Below the pieces are notes generated by a model. That model searched no databases, had not been told where the DNA came from, and saw only the letters and a list, made by a program, of their open reading frames with translations. Positions 24,489 through 31,921 of a DNA stretch of 37,101 bases are shown piece by piece. The stretch is taken from contig CACZVX010000019.1 in the NCBI GenBank assembly GCA_902784755.1, positions 1 through 37,101 of the forward strand, read 5' to 3'. The DNA is from an uncultured Prevotellaceae bacterium (GTDB lineage: Bacteria > Bacteroidota > Bacteroidia > Bacteroidales > Bacteroidaceae). The first letter of the stretch is position 1. The number at the start of each line of letters is the position of its first letter. Made by a program: the position numbers and the translations under genes.

Positions 24489-26480
24489 TTACATTGCTAA
24501 TAAAACTAACGACAGTGCAACGCTGCCCGTGAGGAACCACACAGCATACTGACGCACATCACCGCTCTGCCAGGGACGGAGGCTTTCGCCTGCCTCATTG
24601 GCTCCCCATGCCATAAAGTTGAAGGTGCCATCAACCACGTGACGGTCGAACCAGGCAATAGGATGCGAGAAGAGACGGAATACAATCTTATGCGTGAAAT
24701 ACATCCATACCTCATCCATATAGAAGCGCTTATAGGCAGCACGATGGAGACGGGGGAATTGTTTGTAGAGACGGTCGGCAATAGGCTGGCTCTCACCTTT
24801 ATATATATAGGTAGCCAGACAAATGCTCAGGATAGCAATCACCGTTGAAGTGATGGCAATCTGCGTGTCGAAATGAATGGTATAGGGAGTACCAGCGGCA
24901 CTTACGAACTCACCGAAGTTACCACCCCACCCTGCGAACCCGGCAATGGTGCTATAGATACCAACGCCCATCGTAATGCAGCAGAGTACGATCAGAGGGA
25001 TGGTCATCGTGGCAGGAGCCTCGTGGGGCGTGTGATGCTCGTGGGCTTCCTTGTTCTCGGTTCCCCAGAAGATGCCGTAGTAGAGACGGAACATGTAGAA
25101 GGCGGTCATGGCGGCGATGCCAGTCATAATCCAACCTACCCAGGGGCTGTACTCAAAGCAGGCGGTGATAATCTCATCCTTGGAACAGAAGCCTGAGAAG
25201 AATGGAATACCAGCGATAGCCAGACAACTGATGAGGAATGTTACGTGTGTAATAGGCATATATTTGCGAAGTCCACCCATCAGATTCATCTCGTTCGAAT
25301 GAACTGCATGAATAATACAACCAGCACAGAGGAAGAGACATGCCTTGAACATAGCATGGGTGAAAAGGTGGAACATACCAGCCATATAACCCAGCTGAGT
25401 GTGATTGTCAAGAACAGCCTCGTGTCCAGGAAGACTTACACCAAGAGCCACCATCATGAAGGCAATCTGTGAAATAGTAGAGAATGCCAGCACACGCTTG
25501 ATGTCGCTTTGGGCACATGCCACAGCGGCTGCATAGAAAGCGGTAAATACACCCACCCAGACGATAATGCTCATAGAGCCTGGAGCATATTGAATCCACA
25601 AGGGGAACATGCGAGCAATCTGGAAAACACCAGCCACCACCATCGTAGCAGCATGAATCAATGCAGATACAGGCGTTGGACCTTCCATGGCATCAGGCAA
25701 CCAGATGTGCAACGGGAACATGGCACTCTTACCAGCACCGCCAATGAACATCAGCACCAAAGCTGTAGGAATGATAAAACCTCCGGCAGCAATGGCCTTG
25801 GCCATGTTTGCCTGGATGAACGGCTCTGTACCATCGGCCATCACAACGTCGGTTCCCACGAACGAGAAGCTGAACGACTGCACATAGTAGCCGAAGATGA
25901 GGATACCGATAAGGAAGAACATATCGGCAAAACGCGTCACGATGAATGCCTTCTTAGAAGCTGCCACAGCGGCATGTGTGGGATAGTAGAAGCCGATGAG
26001 CAGATAAGAGCTCACACCTACCAACTCCCAGAACAGATACATCTGGAAGATATTGGTAGCCAGTACCAAACCTAACATAGACATTGAGAAGAGGCTCAGG
26101 AAAGCATAGTAACGCTGGAAGCCCTTCTCGCCGTGCATATAGCCGAACGAATAGATATGTACCATCAGGGAAACTGTCGAAATGACGATGAGCATCATCA
26201 CCGAAATGGGATCCAATAGAATACCCAAATCAAAGTGGAGACGTCCCAAAGGCAACCATGTAAAATTATAAGGTACAATCGTAGCGAAAGTACCATCAGC
26301 CAGACGATCGGCGGTAAAATAGGTGAAGGCTGTCATATAGCTCACCAGCGTCACCACACCCAATGAACAGGTGCCGATGAGTCCTGCCGTCTTATGCGAC
26401 ATTTTCATACCCGCAAGTCCCAGAATGAGGAACGAAATCAGCGGCATGAGCAGGATCAGGATTGAATATGTATAGTCCAT
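24489..26480 (-). CDS. nuoL: NADH-quinone oxidoreductase subunit L
   Basis: A 663-residue antiporter-like subunit at the distal end of the complex I membrane arm, with about 15 helices plus a C-terminal part that would form the lateral helix. Conserved residues seen: helix-5 glutamate in FLFWELVGVSSYLLIGFYY, helix-7 lysine in GGAGKSAMFPLHIWLPDAM, HAATMVVAGVF and the helix-12 Lys-Asp in SGFCSKDEII. A hydrophilic His-rich loop (EAHEHHTPHEAP) lies near residue 470. Its start is 40 bases after nuoK, and that spacer is almost wholly made of 7-bp repeats running up to its ATG. Length is slightly above E. coli NuoL (613). Confidence 0.96.
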   Translation of the reverse strand: MDYTYSILILLMPLISFLILGLAGMKMSHKTAGLIGTCSLGVVTLVSYMTAFTYFTADRLADGTFATIVPYNFTWLPLGRLHFDLGILLDPISVMMLIVISTVSLMVHIYSFGYMHGEKGFQRYYAFLSLFSMSMLGLVLATNIFQMYLFWELVGVSSYLLIGFYYPTHAAVAASKKAFIVTRFADMFFLIGILIFGYYVQSFSFSFVGTDVVMADGTEPFIQANMAKAIAAGGFIIPTALVLMFIGGAGKSAMFPLHIWLPDAMEGPTPVSALIHAATMVVAGVFQIARMFPLWIQYAPGSMSIIVWVGVFTAFYAAAVACAQSDIKRVLAFSTISQIAFMMVALGVSLPGHEAVLDNHTQLGYMAGMFHLFTHAMFKACLFLCAGCIIHAVHSNEMNLMGGLRKYMPITHVTFLISCLAIAGIPFFSGFCSKDEIITACFEYSPWVGWIMTGIAAMTAFYMFRLYYGIFWGTENKEAHEHHTPHEAPATMTIPLIVLCCITMGVGIYSTIAGFAGWGGNFGEFVSAAGTPYTIHFDTQIAITSTVIAILSICLATYIYKGESQPIADRLYKQFPRLHRAAYKRFYMDEVWMYFTHKIVFRLFSHPIAWFDRHVVDGTFNFMAWGANEAGESLRPWQSGDVRQYAVWFLTGSVALSLVLLAM

Positions 26481-26515
26481 AATTCTTAATTCTTAAATCT
26501 TAATACTTAATTCAT
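26481..26515. repeat. 7-bp tandem repeats (AATTCTT family) directly before nuoL
   Basis: Five 7-base units in perfect register: AATTCTT (26481), AATTCTT (26488), AAATCTT (26495), AATACTT (26502), AATTCAT (26509). On the mRNA they read AAGAATT and abut the nuoL ATG, leaving no separate ribosome-binding site. Confidence 0.9.
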
Positions 26516-26520
26516 TAGGA

Positions 26521-26829
26521 TTACCATTTCATATTTTCAATCGAGTTCACCTGGTCACTGTGATAGTTGCGGTAAACATTGATGATGATAGCCACGGCAA
26601 CAGCTGTCTCAGCGGCACTTACACCGATGGAGAACAGCGAGAAGAAGAATCCCTCGAGTGCTTCGGGATAAACGATGCGGTTGATAGCCGCAAAGTTCAG
26701 ATCCACGGCATTCAGGATCAGTTCCACAGAGATGAGCATGGCAATCAGATTCCTACGGCTGATAAAACCGAAGACTCCGATAAAGAACAAAAGTGCGGAA
26801 AGCACAAAGAAATAACTTACTGGTACCAT
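26521..26829 (-). CDS. nuoK: NADH-quinone oxidoreductase subunit K
   Basis: A 102-residue membrane subunit with three helices, homologous to MrpC. The two buried glutamates important for proton movement are present as Glu36 in ISVELILNAVDLNF and Glu74 in SAAETAVAVAI. It starts 4 bases after the nuoJ stop, so translation is probably coupled. Length is normal for the family. The charged tail YHSDQVNSIENMKW is cytoplasmic or periplasmic loop material beyond helix 3. Confidence 0.95.
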   Translation of the reverse strand: MVPVSYFFVLSALLFFIGVFGFISRRNLIAMLISVELILNAVDLNFAAINRIVYPEALEGFFFSLFSIGVSAAETAVAVAIIINVYRNYHSDQVNSIENMKW

Positions 26830-26833
26830 ACTA

Positions 26834-27346
26834 TTACTCCTTTCTTGAAATCATAATGCCGCCGATGATACAAGCCAGCAGGAAAATGGAAATGAACTCA
26901 AAAGGCAATACATAACCGAACTTGTCGGCGCCTACCAGAGCATTTCCGATTTCCTTCATGCTTACTTCCTTGTCGCCAGTCAGCATAAAGTTGTTATAAA
27001 AATGATTCTTCACAAAGACTACAGCTGTGGTGAGAAGTCCGATGAGTGCTACGAGTGCGCCGAAGGCCACACGTGAACCCTTCATCCGTTCTACCATTCC
27101 CTGAAGTGTCTGCTTGCTTACCAACTGAATGGCGAAGATGTAGATCATCGTCACGCCACCAGCATAGACGGCAATCTGAGCAGCACCGAGGTATGTGTAG
27201 TCAAGCAGGAAATAAAGTCCTGCAATACCAAAGAGAACGAACAGCAGGAAAGTGGCCGCTCTCATGATTCGCTTTGTAGTGACGCAAAGCACGGCTGATG
27301 CCAGTATCACCACAGCGAGAATAAAAAACATAACTGTATTTGCCAT
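26834..27346 (-). CDS. nuoJ: NADH-quinone oxidoreductase subunit J
   Basis: A 170-residue membrane subunit with five predicted helices. The conserved third-helix segment LGAAQIAVYAGGVTMIYIFAIQLV (with the pi-bulge Gly-Ala/Val-Tyr-Ala-Gly core) is clear, as is the N-terminal ILAVVILASAVLCVTTKRIMRAATFLL. It starts 8 bases after the nuoI stop and ends 4 bases before nuoK. It sits at the junction of the quinone module and the antiporter-like chain in complex I. Confidence 0.94.
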   Translation of the reverse strand: MANTVMFFILAVVILASAVLCVTTKRIMRAATFLLFVLFGIAGLYFLLDYTYLGAAQIAVYAGGVTMIYIFAIQLVSKQTLQGMVERMKGSRVAFGALVALIGLLTTAVVFVKNHFYNNFMLTGDKEVSMKEIGNALVGADKFGYVLPFEFISIFLLACIIGGIMISRKE

Positions 27347-27354
27347 ATTCCTGA

Positions 27355-27900
27355 TTATTTCGTTTTGGTGTTAAACTTGCCGACTTGCCATTCAGCACCA
27401 CCCTCAATGAGGTTAGGCAGAGAACCACCTTGGTAAACCTCCTTGTCAAGATGGAGCACCAATTGGTTGCGGTCAAAGACAGCATTCTCGAAATCGTTGG
27501 TAAACTCAATGGCATCGAAGTTGCAGGCATTGGTGCAGAGCTGGCAGAACATGCAGTCTCCCAAATCGTAACGATAATCATCGAGCACCCTCTTCTTGCG
27601 TCCTGTTTCAGGATCTTCGGCCATGTGTGAGACAATCTTAATCGTGCCATTAGGGCATGATTTCTCACAAAGCGTGCAAGCCGTACACTTGTAACTGCCG
27701 TCCTCGTTGCGCTTAAATACCAAGCGCCCACGGTGACGACTTGCCACATGGAGTGTGGTCTTGCGGTTCTCGGGGTACTGCTCTGTTGACTTATTGGTCC
27801 AGTAGTCCTTGCCATACTCCTTGATGGTGGTCTTCATGCCTACGGCCAAAGTCTTCACGGCGTGCCCGAGTTCGCTGAAATATGATTTTTTATCTTCCAT
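27355..27900 (-). CDS. nuoI: NADH-quinone oxidoreductase subunit I (two 4Fe-4S clusters)
   Basis: A 181-residue ferredoxin-like subunit of the connecting module, holding clusters N6a and N6b. First motif Cys72, Cys75, Cys78, Cys82 in CTACTLCEKSCP; second motif Cys116, Cys119, Cys122, Cys126 in CMFCQLCTNACN. The residue after the last cysteine of the second motif is Asn127, where most relatives have proline. The N-terminal amphipathic stretch (YFSELGHAVKTLAVGMKTTIKEY) would lie on the membrane. It follows nuoH by 52 bases of repeat-bearing spacer and precedes nuoJ by 8. Confidence 0.95.
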   Translation of the reverse strand: MEDKKSYFSELGHAVKTLAVGMKTTIKEYGKDYWTNKSTEQYPENRKTTLHVASRHRGRLVFKRNEDGSYKCTACTLCEKSCPNGTIKIVSHMAEDPETGRKKRVLDDYRYDLGDCMFCQLCTNACNFDAIEFTNDFENAVFDRNQLVLHLDKEVYQGGSLPNLIEGGAEWQVGKFNTKTK

Positions 27901-27916
27901 TTTATTTAATGTTTAG

Positions 27917-27948
27917 CCGGGTAACCGGATAACCGGATAACCGGAATA
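27917..27948. repeat. 8-bp tandem repeats (CCGGATAA family) in the nuoH-nuoI spacer
   Basis: Plus-strand units CCGGGTAA (27917), CCGGATAA (27925), CCGGATAA (27933) and CCGGAATA (27941). They are in exact 8-base register and fill most of the 52-base gap. Confidence 0.9.
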
Positions 27949-27952
27949 ATTT

Positions 27953-29062
27953 TTACCAATGAAGGCCTAAAGCCACCACTACGGTCATCAGCACGAGGTT
28001 GAGCAGGGCCAATGGCATGAGATACTTCCATTCTAATTTCAGAATCTGATCAATACGAAGACGTGGGAATGTCCACTTAATCCACATCATCAGCCAAACG
28101 ATGAAGAAGGCCTTGCCCATGAACCATACGATACCAGGGATGTACTGCATCACGGTGTCGAAACCGGCGACGCCAATCTGGACGGGAGCCCATCCGCCGA
28201 GGAACACCATAGCGGCAATGCCGGCAATGATGAACATGTTCAGGAACTCGGCCAAATAGAAATATCCGAAGCCCATACCTGAATATTCCGTATGGTGACC
28301 AGCGGTCAACTCACTCTCAGCCTCAGCCATATCGAACGGGCCACGGTTGGCCTCAGCATTACCAGCGATGATAAACACCACGAAGGCAATGATGGCGGGA
28401 ATATGGCCGCGGACAATGAGCCATCCCCAAGGACCAGCCTGACTCTCAACGATACCGCTCACCTGCATCGTTCCCGTCAGAATAACGGCGGTAATCAGGC
28501 AGAGGCAAAGCGACATCTCATAGGAAATCATCTGAACAGCTGCACGCATGGCCGAAACCACAGAATACTTATTATTGGAAGCCCAACCAGCGAGGAAGAT
28601 ACCCACAACACCAATCGAAGAGATGGCGGTCAGCAGGAAGAGTCCCACGTTGAAGTCGAGAATCTCGGCTCCGCGGTTCCACGGCAGGAAGCAGAAAGCA
28701 CCCACCGAACCGATAATCACCAGGAAAGGCGCAACGGCATAGAGGAATTTATCGGCTTTGTCAACAAAGAAGATCTCTTTGATGAGCATCTTCAGCACAT
28801 CGGCCACCACCTGAAGCAATCCCCAAGGACCTACACGAACCGGACCTATACGGCATTGGAAGTAAGCACAAACCTTACGCTCCATAAAAATAAGCACCAT
28901 AGCAATGAGTGCGTAGGCTACCAATATGAGGAGACCTACCAGCACACACTCAATCAGAATGGTCCAGAAGCTGTTGAGCCCACAGGTGACTCTCAGCAAT
29001 TCATCGAACCATTTTGTTACGATAGAAAAATCAAATATATGTTCCATACCTTTATCTGTCAA
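27953..29062 (-). CDS. nuoH: NADH-quinone oxidoreductase subunit H
   Basis: A 369-residue, 8-9 helix membrane subunit that forms the quinone-site entrance. Conserved: MERKVCAYFQCRIGPVRVGPWGLLQVVADVLK, NAEANRGPFDMAEAESELTAGHHTEYSGMGFGYFYLAEF with its acidic loop, and the late WIKWTFPRLRIDQ. The ATG at 29062 overlaps nuoCD by 11 bases. A second ATG at 29047 (MEHIFDF) is also reasonable and would remove five residues. It is in the operon between nuoCD and nuoI. Confidence 0.95.
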   Translation of the reverse strand: MTDKGMEHIFDFSIVTKWFDELLRVTCGLNSFWTILIECVLVGLLILVAYALIAMVLIFMERKVCAYFQCRIGPVRVGPWGLLQVVADVLKMLIKEIFFVDKADKFLYAVAPFLVIIGSVGAFCFLPWNRGAEILDFNVGLFLLTAISSIGVVGIFLAGWASNNKYSVVSAMRAAVQMISYEMSLCLCLITAVILTGTMQVSGIVESQAGPWGWLIVRGHIPAIIAFVVFIIAGNAEANRGPFDMAEAESELTAGHHTEYSGMGFGYFYLAEFLNMFIIAGIAAMVFLGGWAPVQIGVAGFDTVMQYIPGIVWFMGKAFFIVWLMMWIKWTFPRLRIDQILKLEWKYLMPLALLNLVLMTVVVALGLHW

Positions 29063-30662
29063 TGTCAGGAATTACGATATCGATGGCAGCACCCGTAGTA
29101 ACGAGGTCGGCAATCTTCTGGCCACGAAGCATGGGATCGAGGGCACCTACGAGTGAAAGACCCATTGGGCGCATCTTCATGCGATAGGGGCTCTTGTCGC
29201 CCTTCGAATCGAGATATACACCGAACTCTCCGGCAGCACCCTCCACCGAGTAGTACCACTGTCCCTCGGGAACCTTGATGATAGGCTTCTGCTTCACGTA
29301 GAAATCACCCTCAGGAATGTTATCAATGAGTTGTTCGATGATGTTCAGGCTCTGGTACATCTCGTTGATATGAACCATATAACGACCCATAGAGTCACAA
29401 GTATCGGTAGTAATCTGCTCCCATTCCACTTTATCATAAAGGTCGTATGGGTGATTCTTACGAACATCGTTCTTCCAACCTGAAGCACGTCCGGCAGGAC
29501 CCGTCACACCATAACTGATGCAGTCTTCAAGATTCATAGGACCTACGTTCTCCATACGGTTGTGAGTGATGATGTTATCACCAAACACATCAAGATACTC
29601 CTGAATGGTCGGACGCAAATACTTAACAAGATCCTTACAGTTCTTCACGAAGTTAGGATCAATGTCGTCCTGCAGTCCACCTATTCTATAATAGTTCTGG
29701 ATGAGGCGTCCGCCAGTTGTTTCTTCCATCACGTTGAGCACATGCTCACGGTCGCGCATTCCATAGAGGAAAGCCGTAAGGGCACCCAAGTCCTGAGCAC
29801 AGCAGGAGGTGAACAGCAAGTGGCTATCCAGACGCTGCAACTCGTCCATGATGGTACGGATGTAATGGATACGGTCGCTAAGTTCAATGCCCATGCCCTC
29901 CTCAATAACGCCAACAAGCGCATGACGCTGCTGCATGGCACACAGATAGTTAAGACGATCGGTTAAAGCTAAAGTCTGAGGATAAGTCATCGACTCCCAC
30001 ATCTTTTCAATACCACGATGGATATAGCCCAGATGAGGATAGACACGCTTCACGATCTCACCATTGAGCACCGTCTGTAAACGGAGCACACCGTGAGTTG
30101 AAGGGTGCTGAGGACCGATATTAACCACATAGTCGTTAGGACCGAACAGACGGTTCTGTTTTGACTGCAATTTGCCTCTGTCATCGATGAAATACTCCAG
30201 CCCATAGTCGGGCTCTACATCATCTTCCAATGTATATTTGCCAGAAGCCTTGAAATCCTTGCGAAGTGGCCATCCTTCGAAATCATTACGAAGGAACAGA
30301 CGACGCATATCCTTATGACCCAGGAATACAATTCCCAAGAAGTCATAAACTTCGCGCTCCAACAGGTCAGCAACCTTCCAGATGTTAGAAACGGTAGGAA
30401 TGTAATAAAGCTTCTGTCCATCGGTATCGCCAGTGCCGTTCATGGCATTGCCGTCACCGCAAACCTGACTGCGGGCAATCATCTTCACAGAACAACGCTC
30501 ATGGCTATCGGTATTCTCCAGAATATAGACGCAGCCCAAGCCTTCTTCTCCGAAGTCCTCACCCACGATGGTGACAAGATAGTCGAAGTGCTTCTTCTCC
30601 TTGAGGTTTGCCATTTCAGCGGCAAACTTGTCGAAATCGAATACTAAATGTTCTAATTTCAT
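29052..30662 (-). CDS. nuoCD: NADH-quinone oxidoreductase subunits C and D, fused
   Basis: A 536-residue fusion. About residues 1-150 are NuoC (signature EREVYDFLGIVFLGHKDMRRLFLRNDFEGWPLRKDF). From about 170 onward it is NuoD (GPQHPSTHGVLRL, HLGYIHRGIEKMWE, RLDSHLLF, GRASGWKNDVRK), ending in PMLRGQKIADLVTTGAAIDIVIPDIDR. NuoD lines the quinone pocket; the conserved His of GPQHPSTHG is present. The start overlaps the nuoB stop by 4 bases, typical of translational coupling. The C-D fusion is common in Bacteroidetes and gamma-proteobacteria. Confidence 0.96.
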   Translation of the reverse strand: MKLEHLVFDFDKFAAEMANLKEKKHFDYLVTIVGEDFGEEGLGCVYILENTDSHERCSVKMIARSQVCGDGNAMNGTGDTDGQKLYYIPTVSNIWKVADLLEREVYDFLGIVFLGHKDMRRLFLRNDFEGWPLRKDFKASGKYTLEDDVEPDYGLEYFIDDRGKLQSKQNRLFGPNDYVVNIGPQHPSTHGVLRLQTVLNGEIVKRVYPHLGYIHRGIEKMWESMTYPQTLALTDRLNYLCAMQQRHALVGVIEEGMGIELSDRIHYIRTIMDELQRLDSHLLFTSCCAQDLGALTAFLYGMRDREHVLNVMEETTGGRLIQNYYRIGGLQDDIDPNFVKNCKDLVKYLRPTIQEYLDVFGDNIITHNRMENVGPMNLEDCISYGVTGPAGRASGWKNDVRKNHPYDLYDKVEWEQITTDTCDSMGRYMVHINEMYQSLNIIEQLIDNIPEGDFYVKQKPIIKVPEGQWYYSVEGAAGEFGVYLDSKGDKSPYRMKMRPMGLSLVGALDPMLRGQKIADLVTTGAAIDIVIPDIDR

Positions 30663-31408
30663 TTTGCGGCCTCCTTTCCTTCTTGATTAGGAACACTTGG
30701 TTCACTAGGAATACTCGTTTGACTAGCCTTGATTTCCGCTGCAACCTCCTCGGGCACATCGGTCACGATGATAGGCTTCTTTCCGCCACGACCGTAGATC
30801 AGTTCCTCGTTGGAAACGCCCAGCTTAGCTTCGTCCTTGGTCTGCTTGTGGTTGGAGCCACCGAAGAATTTCTCGATCTTCACCTTGCGCTGCAACTGCA
30901 TCATACCATAGAGAATTGCCTCGGGACGCGGAGGACAGCCAGGGATGAACACATCCACAGGAACAATCTCCTCAATGCCCTGAACCACATGATAACTCGA
31001 CTTGAAGGGACCGCCACTGATAGCGCAGCCACCTACGGCAACCACATACTTCGGCTCTGCCATTTCGTCGTAGAGACGTTTCAAAGCTGGAGCCATCTTG
31101 TGGGTAATCGTACCAGCACACATGATGAGATCTGCCTGTCGGGGAGAGTTACGCGTCACCTCGAAACCGAAGCGGGAGAAGTCATAGCGTGCACATCCGC
31201 AAGCCATGAACTCAATACCGCAACATGATGTTGCAAAGGTGAGCGACCACAAAGAATTAGAACGTCCCCAGTTGATCATCTGGTCAAGGGAACCCATAAC
31301 CACATTGACACCGCCCTCATGGAGCTCGTCAACAATCTTCTCCAACGATTCGTTGTCCTTGAACTCCTCGTAGGGTAAAGCCTTGATTCTCGGTTTTCTT
31401 ATTTCCAT
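30659..31408 (-). CDS. nuoB: NADH-quinone oxidoreductase subunit B (cluster N2)
   Basis: A 249-residue connecting-module subunit carrying 4Fe-4S cluster N2, the last electron carrier before quinone. Expected ligands are the tandem Cys62-Cys63 in TSCCGIEFMACG, Cys128 in VGGCAISGG and Cys158 in PGCPPRPEA. The conserved domain ends near residue 180. About 70 further residues form a polar tail rich in Lys, Glu, Pro and Ser, which is not part of the usual fold and makes the protein longer than many NuoB. It overlaps nuoA by 10 bases and nuoCD by 4. Confidence 0.96.
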   Translation of the reverse strand: MEIRKPRIKALPYEEFKDNESLEKIVDELHEGGVNVVMGSLDQMINWGRSNSLWSLTFATSCCGIEFMACGCARYDFSRFGFEVTRNSPRQADLIMCAGTITHKMAPALKRLYDEMAEPKYVVAVGGCAISGGPFKSSYHVVQGIEEIVPVDVFIPGCPPRPEAILYGMMQLQRKVKIEKFFGGSNHKQTKDEAKLGVSNEELIYGRGGKKPIIVTDVPEEVAAEIKASQTSIPSEPSVPNQEGKEAAK

Positions 31409-31749
31409 TCCAACGCTCCTTTCCGCCAGGCATATGCCAAGCCAAATACAAGTACCAAGAGAAAGAAACCAATGCTAAAAAGAGCCATCGTTCCAAACTC
31501 CTTAACCACCACTGCCCATGGATAGAGGAAAAGCGTTTCCACATCAAACATGAGGAAGAGGATTGCAAATAAGTAGTATCCTATCGAAACAGGCAGCCAT
31601 GAAGAACCACGTGTGGGAATACCACACTCAAAGGGTTCTCCTTTCAGCTTGTTGTAGGAGCGGGGGCCAATCAGCTTAGCTATCACGTAAGCCCCGACTA
31701 CCAAGACTACAGCCGTCAGGATGACGGTAATTAACAAAGTAAAATACAT
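31399..31749 (-). CDS. nuoA: NADH-quinone oxidoreductase subunit A
   Basis: A 116-residue membrane subunit with three helices. The loop and second helix match the family: GEPFECGIPTRGSSWLPVSIGYYLFAILFLMFDVETLFLYPW, with the conserved Cys-loop and acidic residues. It is the first gene of the ten-gene nuo operon, with a Bacteroidales promoter 61-68 bases upstream. Order A-B-CD-H-I-J-K-L-M-N without E, F or G is the arrangement known in Bacteroidetes. Confidence 0.95.
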   Translation of the reverse strand: MYFTLLITVILTAVVLVVGAYVIAKLIGPRSYNKLKGEPFECGIPTRGSSWLPVSIGYYLFAILFLMFDVETLFLYPWAVVVKEFGTMALFSIGFFLLVLVFGLAYAWRKGALEWK

Positions 31750-31809
31750 ATATATGTGTAATTGTAATGATTTGTCACTTATCCCAAGCTATTATTGCTA
31801 AAACCGGTG

Positions 31810-31843
31810 CAAAGATAGTAAATAAATCGCAAATGATTGCAAG
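31810..31843 (-). promoter_or_regulatory. Promoter of the nuo operon
   Basis: On the minus strand TATCTTTG (31810-31817) is an exact TAnnTTTG; CTTG (31840-31843) is 22 bases upstream, slightly far. It predicts a leader of about 50 bases. Confidence 0.68.
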
Positions 31844-31881
31844 TTTCCTGAATTTATTCTCCTTCTTTCACCAAAAATCAT

Positions 31882-31889
31882 TATATTTG
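31882..31889 (+). promoter_or_regulatory. -7 promoter element for the LRR protein gene
   Basis: TATATTTG matches TAnnTTTG exactly, 33 bases before the ATG. No convincing TTTG is seen at the -33 distance. The 172-base divergent region thus holds promoters for nuo and for this gene. Confidence 0.6.
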
Positions 31890-31921
31890 CAGACAGAAGT
31901 AAATACCTTTAAAATAGCAAA

